Below are positions 1 through 5,071 of a stretch of DNA of 5,484 bases, piece by piece. Position 1 is the stretch's first letter. Each line of letters opens with the position of its first letter. The notes below the pieces were generated by a model. It worked only from the letters and a program-made list of their open reading frames with translations, was not told the DNA's origin and searched no databases. The position numbers and the translations under genes are program-made. Source of the stretch: an uncultured Alphaproteobacteria bacterium (GTDB lineage: Bacteria; Pseudomonadota; Alphaproteobacteria; Micavibrionales; Micavibrionaceae); assembly GCA_937124505.1 (NCBI GenBank), contig CAKZKV010000293.1, forward strand, positions 1 to 5,484. The letters are read 5' to 3'.

Positions 1-601
1 TGACCTGCTCGGAGAGTTCTGAGGCTTCTGATTCAACCATCAGGACACCTTCCTGCGTTCCGGCAACGACCAGATCAAGAATACTTTCTTCCCTTTCCGC
101 CAGTGTCGGGTTTGCCACATATTTACCGTCAATATAGCCCACACGCGCCGCGCCAATCGGCCCCATGAACGGAATACCGGAAATCGTCAGGGCGGCAGAA
201 CACCCAACCAAAGCCACGATATCAGGATCGTTCTCCAGATCATGAGTCATAACAGTTGCAATGACCTGCACCTCGTTCAAAAATCCTTTCGGGAAGAGGG
301 GACGTACAGGACGGTCGATCAAGCGGGAAGTCAGCGTTTCTTTCTCACTTGGCATCCCTTCACGTTTTTTGTAACCGCCCGGAATTTTACCGGCAGCATA
401 GAATTTTTCCTGATAATTGACTGTCAGTGGGAAGAAGTCCTGCCCCGGACGAACATCCCTGGCGCCAACAACTGTACATAGCACAGTCGTCTCGCCCATT
501 TTTGCCATCACGGCGCCATCGGCCTGACGGGCGATTTTTCCGGTTTCGAGCGTCAGTGTTTTTCCGCCGAAATCAATTTCTTTTTTGAAAATATTAAACA
601 T
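1..601 (-). CDS. pnp: Polyribonucleotide nucleotidyltransferase (PNPase), N-terminal part
   Basis: PNPase is a phosphorolytic 3'-5' exoribonuclease and degradosome component that turns over mRNA in the cytoplasm. Reading leftward from the ATG at 601 gives 200 uninterrupted codons running off the window edge, so only the first RNase PH-like domain is visible; the second, and the KH and S1 RNA-binding domains, lie outside. Recognisable blocks are [14 protein letters not shown] (18-31), [14 protein letters not shown] (52-65), [21 protein letters not shown], and [16 protein letters not shown]. Up to residue 86 it aligns without gaps to E. coli PNPase as I remember it. The loop matching E. coli FFRR (77-80) reads YKKR here. 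There is no strong Shine-Dalgarno: only GAAAG six bases before the ATG, and that lies inside a predicted hairpin arm. The usual upstream neighbour rpsO is absent; the next gene upstream is a superoxide dismutase. Identity is very secure. Confidence 0.97.
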   Translation of the reverse strand, partial: MFNIFKKEIDFGGKTLTLETGKIARQADGAVMAKMGETTVLCTVVGARDVRPGQDFFPLTVNYQEKFYAAGKIPGGYKKREGMPSEKETLTSRLIDRPVRPLFPKGFLNEVQVIATVMTHDLENDPDIVALVGCSAALTISGIPFMGPIGAARVGYIDGKYVANPTLAEREESILDLVVAGTQEGVLMVESEASELSEQV

Positions 602-607
602 TTTTTT

Positions 608-667
608 CTTTCATACGTTAATAATCATTCACGACTTCTCTTCACCACGAAGAAAAGCGTATGAAAG
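608..667 (-). promoter_or_regulatory. Long stem-loop in the pnp mRNA leader
   Basis: Positions 608-617 and 658-667 form a perfect 10-bp inverted repeat (CTTTCATACG / CGTATGAAAG). Inside it, 635-643 and 649-657 form a second 9-bp stem with one mismatch around a 5-base loop (644-648). In the pnp transcript the two stems stack directly on the 5' side, and a 17-base bulge (618-634) sits on the 3' side. The 3' arm ends six adenines before the pnp ATG and contains the only purine-rich ribosome-binding candidate (GAAAG). In E. coli the pnp leader forms a hairpin that is cut by RNase III and then attacked by PNPase itself. A similar autoregulatory role is inferred here from position, not shown. Confidence 0.6.
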
Positions 668-712
668 GCGCGAAGCTAAACCATCAATGTTTTGAAAGGC
701 TTTGGTTTTTCA

Positions 713-759
713 GGTGGACTGTTAAGACTAAACTGATTTTTTAATCTTAATCGTCAACC
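713..759 (-). promoter_or_regulatory. Possible pnp promoter overlapped by an imperfect dyad
   Basis: On the minus strand TTGACG (757-752) is a good -35 match, with a weak -10 candidate TTTAGT (732-727, spacing 19) or AGTTTA (734-729, spacing 17). The same bases lie in an imperfect inverted repeat, 713-727 against 745-759 (12 of 15 positions pair, 17-base centre). Transcription from here would give a leader of roughly 120 bases containing the stem-loop at 608-667. The -10 box is poor, so this is only a candidate. The dyad could be an operator or an RNA hairpin. Confidence 0.25.
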
Positions 760-827
760 GGAAAACCGCGTCTCGCACCTTTCTGCCCATTTTTATGCCA
801 CGAAGCACGGGGAATGTAAAGGGAATA

Positions 828-856
828 GATATCCCCGAAGCAGTTCCGGGAATATC
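828..856 (-). other. Hairpin downstream of sod, function unclear
   Basis: Positions 828-837 and 847-856 are inverted repeats with one mismatch and a 9-base loop. In minus-strand RNA the mismatched pair becomes G-U, giving an unbroken 10-bp stem; the plus-strand RNA would have a C-A mismatch. This bias suggests the structure belongs to the leftward sod transcript. No uridine run follows it, so it is not a textbook intrinsic terminator. It may stabilise a 3' end or be part of a degenerate repeat. Confidence 0.4.
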
Positions 857-859
857 TCT

Positions 860-964
860 TATACTCGTCATCCTGAACTTGTTTCAGGATCTTTTCCTAA
901 AAGGCTAAAGATTCCGGCCTTCGCCGGAATGACGAAGTAACAGGAATTGAGTATCACGAGTATA
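860..964. repeat. Palindromic intergenic repeat element with two internal hairpins
   Basis: The core (866-934) starts CGTCAT and ends ATGACG and holds two perfect 8-bp hairpins: ATCCTGAA/TTCAGGAT (870-877 and 883-890, 5-base loop) and ATTCCGGC/GCCGGAAT (911-918 and 923-930, 4-base loop). The GTCATTCCGGCGAAGGCCGG type sequence is a familiar dispersed intergenic palindrome in alphaproteobacterial genomes. The core is enclosed by a perfect 9-bp inverted repeat, TATACTCGT (860-868) and ACGAGTATA (956-964); a further GAGTAT lies at 949-954. It begins 12 bases after the sod stop codon, so read leftward it could also end or protect the sod transcript; TCTTTAGCCTTTT follows one stem in that direction. 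No target duplication or transposase is visible. Confidence 0.75.
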
Positions 965-975
965 TCCAAATAAAA

Positions 976-1617
976 TCATCCCTTGCAGGTACAGCCGGAG
1001 CAACAAACTTCCTGCGGCCCCGCTTCAAATAATTCCGCAACATAATCCCAGTTCACAAGATTATCTATAAACGCCTCCAGATATTTGGGGCGGGCATTAC
1101 GGTAATCAATATAGTAGGAATGTTCCCAGACATCGCAGCCCAGAATCGGTGTTTTACCATGCACCATCGGGTTCTCACCGTTGGGAGTGCCTAAAACTTC
1201 CAGTTTTTCAGACTTGTTATCCTGCGCCAGCCAGACCCAGCCGGAACCAAACTGTCCCGTTCCTTTCTGGATAAATTCACCACGGAATGTCTCAAATCCA
1301 CCCAGATCGGACTCGATTTTTGATTGCAAAGCACCGGGCAGGGATGTTCCGCCGCCGTCTTTCTTCATCCATTTCCAGAAATGAATATGGTTGTAATGCT
1401 GCCCTAATTGGTTGAACAAACCCGGATTGTTTTTGTAGGCCCAAACCATGGCTTTTTCGAGGGAGGCATCTTCCTGACCAGTTCCGACAATCAGCTCATT
1501 GCCTTTTTGCACGTACGCGTTATGGTGCTTGTCGTGATGAAACTCAAGCGTTTCGGATGACATGTAAGGCGCCAGCGCGTCATAGGAATAGGGAAGTTCC
1601 GGTAATTCAAAAGTCAT
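976..1617 (-). CDS. sodB: Superoxide dismutase, Fe type (Fe/Mn family), with Cys-rich tail
   Basis: This enzyme converts superoxide to hydrogen peroxide and oxygen; with no signal peptide it should be cytoplasmic. The 213-residue product has the N-terminal hairpin domain (FELPELPYSYDALAPYMS, then FHHDKHH) and the C-terminal alpha/beta domain. Predicted metal ligands are His27, His77 (in QHYNHIHFW), Asp162 and His166 (in DVWEHSYYIDYRNARP). Gln73 stands four residues before His77, the iron-type position of the active-site glutamine, and the position that carries Gln in Mn enzymes is Gly147. Iron is therefore the likely metal, although cambialistic use is possible. The fold should end near residue 200; the last residues read EVCCSGCTCKG, adding Cys205, 206, 209 and 211, which is unusual. 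AGGAG lies six bases before the ATG. Its upstream gene is divergent and pnp follows in the same direction after 374 bases. Confidence 0.95.
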   Translation of the reverse strand: MTFELPELPYSYDALAPYMSSETLEFHHDKHHNAYVQKGNELIVGTGQEDASLEKAMVWAYKNNPGLFNQLGQHYNHIHFWKWMKKDGGGTSLPGALQSKIESDLGGFETFRGEFIQKGTGQFGSGWVWLAQDNKSEKLEVLGTPNGENPMVHGKTPILGCDVWEHSYYIDYRNARPKYLEAFIDNLVNWDYVAELFEAGPQEVCCSGCTCKG

Positions 1618-1698
1618 TTTTTACTCCTGTCATTTAGAGGGTTCTGTGTTAAATCTAACAAATAACCTAGTAATCTGATTTGAAATAGCAAACGGAAA
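1618..1698. promoter_or_regulatory. Divergent control region between sod and the NDUFAF6-like gene
   Basis: These 81 AT-rich bases must contain the start signals of both divergent genes. The sod side has a clear Shine-Dalgarno (AGGAG at 1628-1624 on the minus strand). The plus-strand gene has only a weak CGGAAA directly before its ATG. A near-palindrome TGTTA-AATC-TAACA (1647-1660) sits about 30 bases before the sod ATG, where an operator could lie. I could not identify convincing -35 and -10 pairs on either strand, so no regulator is assigned. Confidence 0.4.
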
Positions 1699-2433
1699 AT
1701 GTCTGAAAATTATATTCAAGGAACCCTGAAAGACGCCGATCCAGACAGATATCTGATCAGCCTGTTTGCACCTAAAGACAGGAAAGAAGCGCTTTGGAGC
1801 CTGTTCCTGTTTAACCATGAAATTTCAAAAACGCGCTTTGTTGTGACAGAAACCGGATTGGGATTAATTCGTCTGCAATGGTGGCGGGAGGAAATCAGCA
1901 AGCTTTTTGAAGGCGGCAGAGCGCCGGACAATCCCGTTCTGGAGGGGCTGGAAACAGCCATCCGGGATTACAGCCTGCCGAAAGCCTTGTTTGATAATCT
2001 GCTCTTTGCTAGGGAATTTGATCTGGAAGGCGCGACGCCGCAAGGCCTTGAAGGGTTAATTAATTATGCCGATCTGACAACGACCCCACTCAACAAGCTG
2101 GCAATTCAAATAATCGGACACGATCCGGGAGATGAGTGCATCCAGAACATCTCCATACGCTATGCACTGACACAGCTTTTTCGTCTTGTACCTGCGTTTG
2201 AGTCGCACCATTTCACAATCATTCCAAAAGAACTTTACCGTGAGGTTCAAGACTACCTGATGCCCCACATAAAGCCTTCGCCGGAAGTCCCTTTTTTAAA
2301 AGCACAAAATGCCCTCACCAACATATATCTGACACAGCTCAAAAAAGTTCATTTTGACCCATATGACCCAAAATTGAATCGTCCGCCGTGGTTCAAAGAG
2401 TTACGGGTTGCCATGTCCGTATCATGTCTTTGA
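1699..2433 (+). CDS. Squalene/phytoene synthase-like protein, NDUFAF6 type
   Basis: The 244-residue product belongs to the squalene/phytoene synthase superfamily. It begins with the block typical of alphaproteobacterial NDUFAF6-like members: DPDRYLISLFAPKDRKEALW (14-33), FNHEISKTR (38-46), then TETGLGLIRLQWWREEI (50-66). Where true prenyl synthases carry the first Asp-rich motif (DxxxD) this protein has FNHEISKTR, and the second region (QLFRLVPAFESHHFTIIPKE, 159-178) also lacks it. It is therefore unlikely to condense prenyl diphosphates. Eukaryotic NDUFAF6 is a mitochondrial complex I assembly factor, so a role in NADH dehydrogenase assembly is the best inference. An in-frame stop at 1681 leaves this ATG as the earliest start. 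It is slightly short, and its last 13 codons overlap the end of convergent carA, perhaps explaining the atypical ending MSVSCL. Family is secure, function is not. Confidence 0.88.
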   Translation: MSENYIQGTLKDADPDRYLISLFAPKDRKEALWSLFLFNHEISKTRFVVTETGLGLIRLQWWREEISKLFEGGRAPDNPVLEGLETAIRDYSLPKALFDNLLFAREFDLEGATPQGLEGLINYADLTTTPLNKLAIQIIGHDPGDECIQNISIRYALTQLFRLVPAFESHHFTIIPKELYREVQDYLMPHIKPSPEVPFLKAQNALTNIYLTQLKKVHFDPYDPKLNRPPWFKELRVAMSVSCL

Positions 2434-3568
2434 AACGCTCAAAGAGATAATAACTGTCCTGTGGGCCGGGGGACGCCTCCGGGTGATACTGCACCGAAAA
2501 GGCAGGATAATCTTTGACAATCACCCCCTCATTTGACCCGTCGAACAAGCTGACATGAGAGGCCGCGACATTTTCCGGCAAAGTCTCTTCCAGAACTGCA
2601 AAGCCATGATTCTGAGAGGTAATTTCGACCAGTCCCGTTTTCAGGTCTTTGACCGGCTGGTTCGCGCCGCGGTGGCCCAGATGCATCTTTTCTGTTTTTG
2701 CACCTAAGGCCAGAGCCAATAACTGATGTCCCAGGCAAATCCCGAAAATCGGCACACCTGTTTTCATCACGCCCTGAATCATTGGAACAGCATAAACAGC
2801 CGTCGCGGCCGGATCTCCGGGGCCGTTTGAGAGAAACACACCGTCAGGCTTGTACTTTAATACGTCTTCCGCCGTAGACGTTGCCGGAACAACCGTCACG
2901 CGGCAACCGGCCCCGACCAGACAGCGCAGGATGTTTCTTTTTGCCCCGAAATCAACCGCAACGACATGATACTCGCACTGATTTTCTGTTGAATATCCGC
3001 CTGCCTGCGACCAGAGACCTTCTTCCCATTGATAGGTTTGAGTACAGGAAACTTCTTTCGCGAGGTCCAGCCCTTCCAGCCCGCTCCAGTTTTGAACCTC
3101 TTTTTGAAGGGCCTCAATATCGAAGTCTCCTTTTGGATCATATACTAAAGCACCTTTTGGCGCTCCATAATCGCGAATATATTGCGTCAGGCGGCGCGTA
3201 TCGATGCCACTGATGCCCGGCATATTTTGTTCTTCCATCCAGTCAATCAAAGGCTTTGTATGCCGCCAGTTAGAGGGCAATGTCGGGTCTTCACGTACAA
3301 TCATCCCCAAAGCATAAGGATTTGTGGCTTCATGATCTTCCGGATTGGTGCCGACATTACCGATATGGGGGAAGGTAAAATTAATGATTTGCCCGGCATA
3401 ACTGGGATCCGTCATAATTTCCTGATACCCTGTCATAGAGGTGTTGAAACAAACCTCTCCGATCTTTTTATTTCGGGCACCGAACCCGTTCCCGTAAAAA
3501 ACTGTTCCATCTTCCAGAACCAGAACGGCGGAAGGTTTTCTTCTCTTAATTGATTGTTCGCTAGACAT
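2393..3568 (-). CDS. carA: Carbamoyl-phosphate synthase small (glutaminase) subunit
   Basis: CarA hydrolyses glutamine and channels ammonia to CarB, which makes carbamoyl phosphate for pyrimidine and arginine synthesis in the cytoplasm. The 391-residue product has normal family length. The N-terminal CPSase domain shows LEDGTVFYGNGFGA, FNTSMTGYQEIMTDPSYAGQ (41-60) and GISGIDTRRLT (118-128). The class I glutamine amidotransferase domain begins near residue 200 (VVAVDFGAKRNILR), with LSNGPGDP (246-253), the nucleophile Cys278 in GICLGHQ, and the catalytic pair His362 and Glu364 in QYHPEASPGP. All key residues are intact. There is no clear Shine-Dalgarno before the ATG and no other Met precedes the conserved start of the domain. 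carB is not adjacent: the gene downstream is convergent and overlaps by 41 bases. yqeY is divergent upstream. Confidence 0.97.
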   Translation of the reverse strand: MSSEQSIKRRKPSAVLVLEDGTVFYGNGFGARNKKIGEVCFNTSMTGYQEIMTDPSYAGQIINFTFPHIGNVGTNPEDHEATNPYALGMIVREDPTLPSNWRHTKPLIDWMEEQNMPGISGIDTRRLTQYIRDYGAPKGALVYDPKGDFDIEALQKEVQNWSGLEGLDLAKEVSCTQTYQWEEGLWSQAGGYSTENQCEYHVVAVDFGAKRNILRCLVGAGCRVTVVPATSTAEDVLKYKPDGVFLSNGPGDPAATAVYAVPMIQGVMKTGVPIFGICLGHQLLALALGAKTEKMHLGHRGANQPVKDLKTGLVEITSQNHGFAVLEETLPENVAASHVSLFDGSNEGVIVKDYPAFSVQYHPEASPGPQDSYYLFERFKDMIRTWQPVTL

Positions 3569-3630
3569 GAAAACATAACATATATATTTTGGTGCTGATT
3601 ACAACATGAAAGACAGCAAAGGAATGATTT
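3569..3630. promoter_or_regulatory. AT-rich divergent promoter region of carA and yqeY
   Basis: These 62 bases separate two divergent starts. The block ACATATATATTTT (3578-3590) can supply -10 elements on both strands. On the minus strand TTGTAA and TATGTT, 16 bases apart, would start carA transcription almost at its ATG, giving a nearly leaderless mRNA that fits the missing Shine-Dalgarno. On the plus strand TATATT (3583-3588) is a good -10 match without a good -35 box. AAAGGA (3618-3623) is the yqeY ribosome-binding site. Promoter boxes are guesses by eye. Confidence 0.4.
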
Positions 3631-4092
3631 ATGGATAAAAGAGGTGAGTTTAACGCAGCCATGAAAGAGGCCATGAAAAACAGCAATAAAATTGCCGTTG
3701 CGACGATCCGCCTGATTCTTGCCGCTCTGAAAGATAAAGACATTGTAGCCCGTGCAGAAGGTAAGGCAGAAGGAATTTCCGAAAATGAAATTCTGTCCAT
3801 GCTGCAATCCATGATCAAGCAACGTAAAGAATCCTCTAAAACATATGCTGAAGCTGAACGTTTTGATCTGGCAGAGCGGGAAGAAACGGAAATTAAAATC
3901 ATCCAGACCTTTTTGCCGCAACAACTTGATGAAGACGAAGCCGGTGAAGCGATTGACGCGCTGATCAAGGAGATGGACGCGCAGGACATCAAGGATATGG
4001 GGCGCGTTATGGCGGAACTTAAAACCCGCTTTGCCGGACAAATGGATATGGGAAAGGCAAGCGGTCTGGTCAAGCAAAAGCTGGCCGCCTGA
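3631..4092 (+). CDS. yqeY: GatB/YqeY domain-containing protein
   Basis: YqeY proteins resemble the C-terminal tRNA-interacting domain of GatB, the amidotransferase subunit that corrects misacylated Glu-tRNA(Gln). Stand-alone forms such as this have no firmly established function. The 153-residue product is full length. Family blocks are TIRLILAALKDKDI (25-38), EGISENEILSMLQSMIKQRKES (47-68), TEIKIIQTFLPQQL (86-99) and the C-terminal IKDMGRVMAELKTRFAGQMD (120-139) followed by GKASGLVK. The N-terminal half is helical and highly charged, the C-terminal part is the small helical domain. AAAGGA precedes the ATG by seven bases. It heads a plus-strand operon with a lytic transglycosylase 16 bases downstream and rlpA after that, while carA is divergent. 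In many alphaproteobacteria the gene downstream is dnaG, so this context differs. Confidence 0.94.
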   Translation: MDKRGEFNAAMKEAMKNSNKIAVATIRLILAALKDKDIVARAEGKAEGISENEILSMLQSMIKQRKESSKTYAEAERFDLAEREETEIKIIQTFLPQQLDEDEAGEAIDALIKEMDAQDIKDMGRVMAELKTRFAGQMDMGKASGLVKQKLAA

Positions 4093-4096
4093 TCCG

Positions 4097-4102
4097 AAGG
4101 GG
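4097..4102 (+). promoter_or_regulatory. Ribosome-binding site fixing the transglycosylase start
   Basis: AAGGGG (4097-4102) lies six bases before the ATG at 4109, in the short gap after the yqeY stop. It supports starting the transglycosylase at 4109 rather than at the in-frame ATG at 4031. That earlier start lies within yqeY and would add 26 residues rich in Trp and Pro ahead of a perfect signal peptide. Confidence 0.8.
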
Positions 4103-4108
4103 AAAGAT

Positions 4109-5068
4109 ATGAAACTTTTATTCGTGCTATTGATGGCCCTTGTTATGGCCATGCCAGCCTCAGCCAAACCGTCTTTTGATACATGGCTGAAAAATTTCAA
4201 GGAAAAAGCTGCAAAACAGGGTATTTCGCAAAGTACCCTGACGATTGCTCTGGCAAACCTGTCTCCTAATGAAAAGGTGATTGATCTGGACCGCAATCAA
4301 CCCAGTTCAAAATGGACTTTTGCCAAATATAAAGAAAAGATTGTCCACCCTGATCGCATCCGCAGAGGCCGCGAACTCTATAGAAAGCACTATAAAACCC
4401 TGAAAGCCACGGAAGCGAAATACGGCGTTCCTGCGGAAGTGATCGTGGCCTTATGGGGCATCGAATCGAATTTTGGCTCCAATACCGGCGGCTTTGATGT
4501 TATTCGCTCTTTGGCAACGCTTGCATGGGACGGACGCCGTGAAAAACTCTTTACGCAGGAACTCATTGATGCGCTCAAGATTATAGATCACGGACATGTT
4601 ACAAAAGCCAATATGAAGGGATCATGGGCGGGCGCTCTGGGTCAATGCCAGTTTATGCCATCCAGCTTCAATCGCCTGGCACAGGACGGAAACGGAGACG
4701 GGAAAAAAGATATCTGGGGAACGGAGGCTGATGTCTTTGCCTCGGCGGCTAATTATCTCTCCCGCAGCGGCTGGAAGCCGGGGTACAGATGGGGCCGTGA
4801 AGTAGTTATCCCCAAAAATTTTTCCAAAAACATGGAAGGCCTGAAAATCAAAAAACCTCTCTCGGAATGGCAGAAAATAGGGGTTCGGCTTCCGGGTGGC
4901 GCAAATCTTCCGCAAGCAAGCGGCATGACCGCCTCTCTGGTGGCACCTGATGGTCTTGGCGGACCGACCTACCTCGTTTATGATAACTACAGGGCTATCA
5001 TGAAGTGGAACAGATCAACGTATTTTGCGACGTCTGTTGGCTTGATAGCGGATCAAATAGCGCAATAA
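4109..5068 (+). CDS. Periplasmic lytic murein transglycosylase, MltB type (GH103)
   Basis: Lytic transglycosylases cleave the MurNAc-GlcNAc bond of peptidoglycan, leaving a 1,6-anhydroMurNAc end. Starting at 4109 the 319-residue product opens with a signal peptide: Met-Lys, a hydrophobic core (LLFVLLMALVMAM), then cleavage after Ala19 (PASA|K). There is no lipobox, so it should be soluble in the periplasm, unlike the E. coli lipoprotein MltB. The SLT_2 catalytic domain covers roughly 22-319. Glu119 in ALWGIESNFGSNTGG is the predicted catalytic acid, matching the Glu of GVETRFG in MltB. GSWAGALGQCQFMPSSF (171-187) is the substrate-groove signature, followed by the acidic loop DGNGDGKKDIW, and YLVYDNYRAIMKWNRSTYFA and GLIADQIAQ close the domain. 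No peptidoglycan-binding domain follows. It lies 16 bases after yqeY and 3 bases before rlpA, so cotranscription is likely. Confidence 0.94.
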   Translation: MKLLFVLLMALVMAMPASAKPSFDTWLKNFKEKAAKQGISQSTLTIALANLSPNEKVIDLDRNQPSSKWTFAKYKEKIVHPDRIRRGRELYRKHYKTLKATEAKYGVPAEVIVALWGIESNFGSNTGGFDVIRSLATLAWDGRREKLFTQELIDALKIIDHGHVTKANMKGSWAGALGQCQFMPSSFNRLAQDGNGDGKKDIWGTEADVFASAANYLSRSGWKPGYRWGREVVIPKNFSKNMEGLKIKKPLSEWQKIGVRLPGGANLPQASGMTASLVAPDGLGGPTYLVYDNYRAIMKWNRSTYFATSVGLIADQIAQ

Positions 5069-5071
5069 GTT

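Larger units (their letters stand above)
602..975. other. Non-coding gap between sod and pnp, rich in inverted repeats
   Basis: This 374-base AT-rich stretch lies between two minus-strand genes and contains no credible coding sequence on either strand; in particular there is no rpsO. It holds four separate dyads (608-667, 713-759, 828-856, 860-964), described individually below. The octamer CCACGAAG occurs twice (645-652, 798-805), too short to call a repeat family. The left half probably carries the pnp promoter and leader; the right half probably carries the 3' end of the sod transcript. These assignments are inferred from position and base pairing alone. Confidence 0.7.

Noticed and set aside
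242..481. 79-codon plus-strand open frame
   Set aside because: It lies wholly antisense to the conserved PNPase coding region and shows no protein-like motif.
645..805. CCACGAAG direct repeats as a small repeat array
   Set aside because: Only two 8-base copies 153 bases apart with unlike flanks, which is compatible with chance. No CRISPR-like spacing.
1633..1645. Iron-responsive Irr-type box (TTTAGAGGGTTCT) upstream of sod
   Set aside because: Only short AGA/TCT arms match and the flanks do not pair. I cannot support it over chance in AT-rich DNA.
1633..1661. sod promoter TTGTTA-17-TCTAAA on the minus strand
   Set aside because: The predicted start of transcription would fall inside the Shine-Dalgarno, so the mRNA would lose its ribosome-binding site.
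1690..2433. Phytoene or squalene synthase of carotenoid or hopanoid synthesis
   Set aside because: Both Asp-rich catalytic motifs are missing and no pathway genes are adjacent; the sequence fits the NDUFAF6-like branch better.
4031..4108. In-frame extension of the transglycosylase to an ATG at 4031
   Set aside because: It overlaps the yqeY coding end, and the Trp/Pro-rich 26-residue extension would bury a textbook signal peptide. The ATG at 4109 has a good ribosome-binding site.
3433..4296. 287-codon minus-strand open frame across carA start, yqeY and the transglycosylase start
   Set aside because: It is antisense to yqeY, with a low-complexity Phe/Ser/Cys-rich product that resembles no protein I know. 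yqeY is clearly the real gene.
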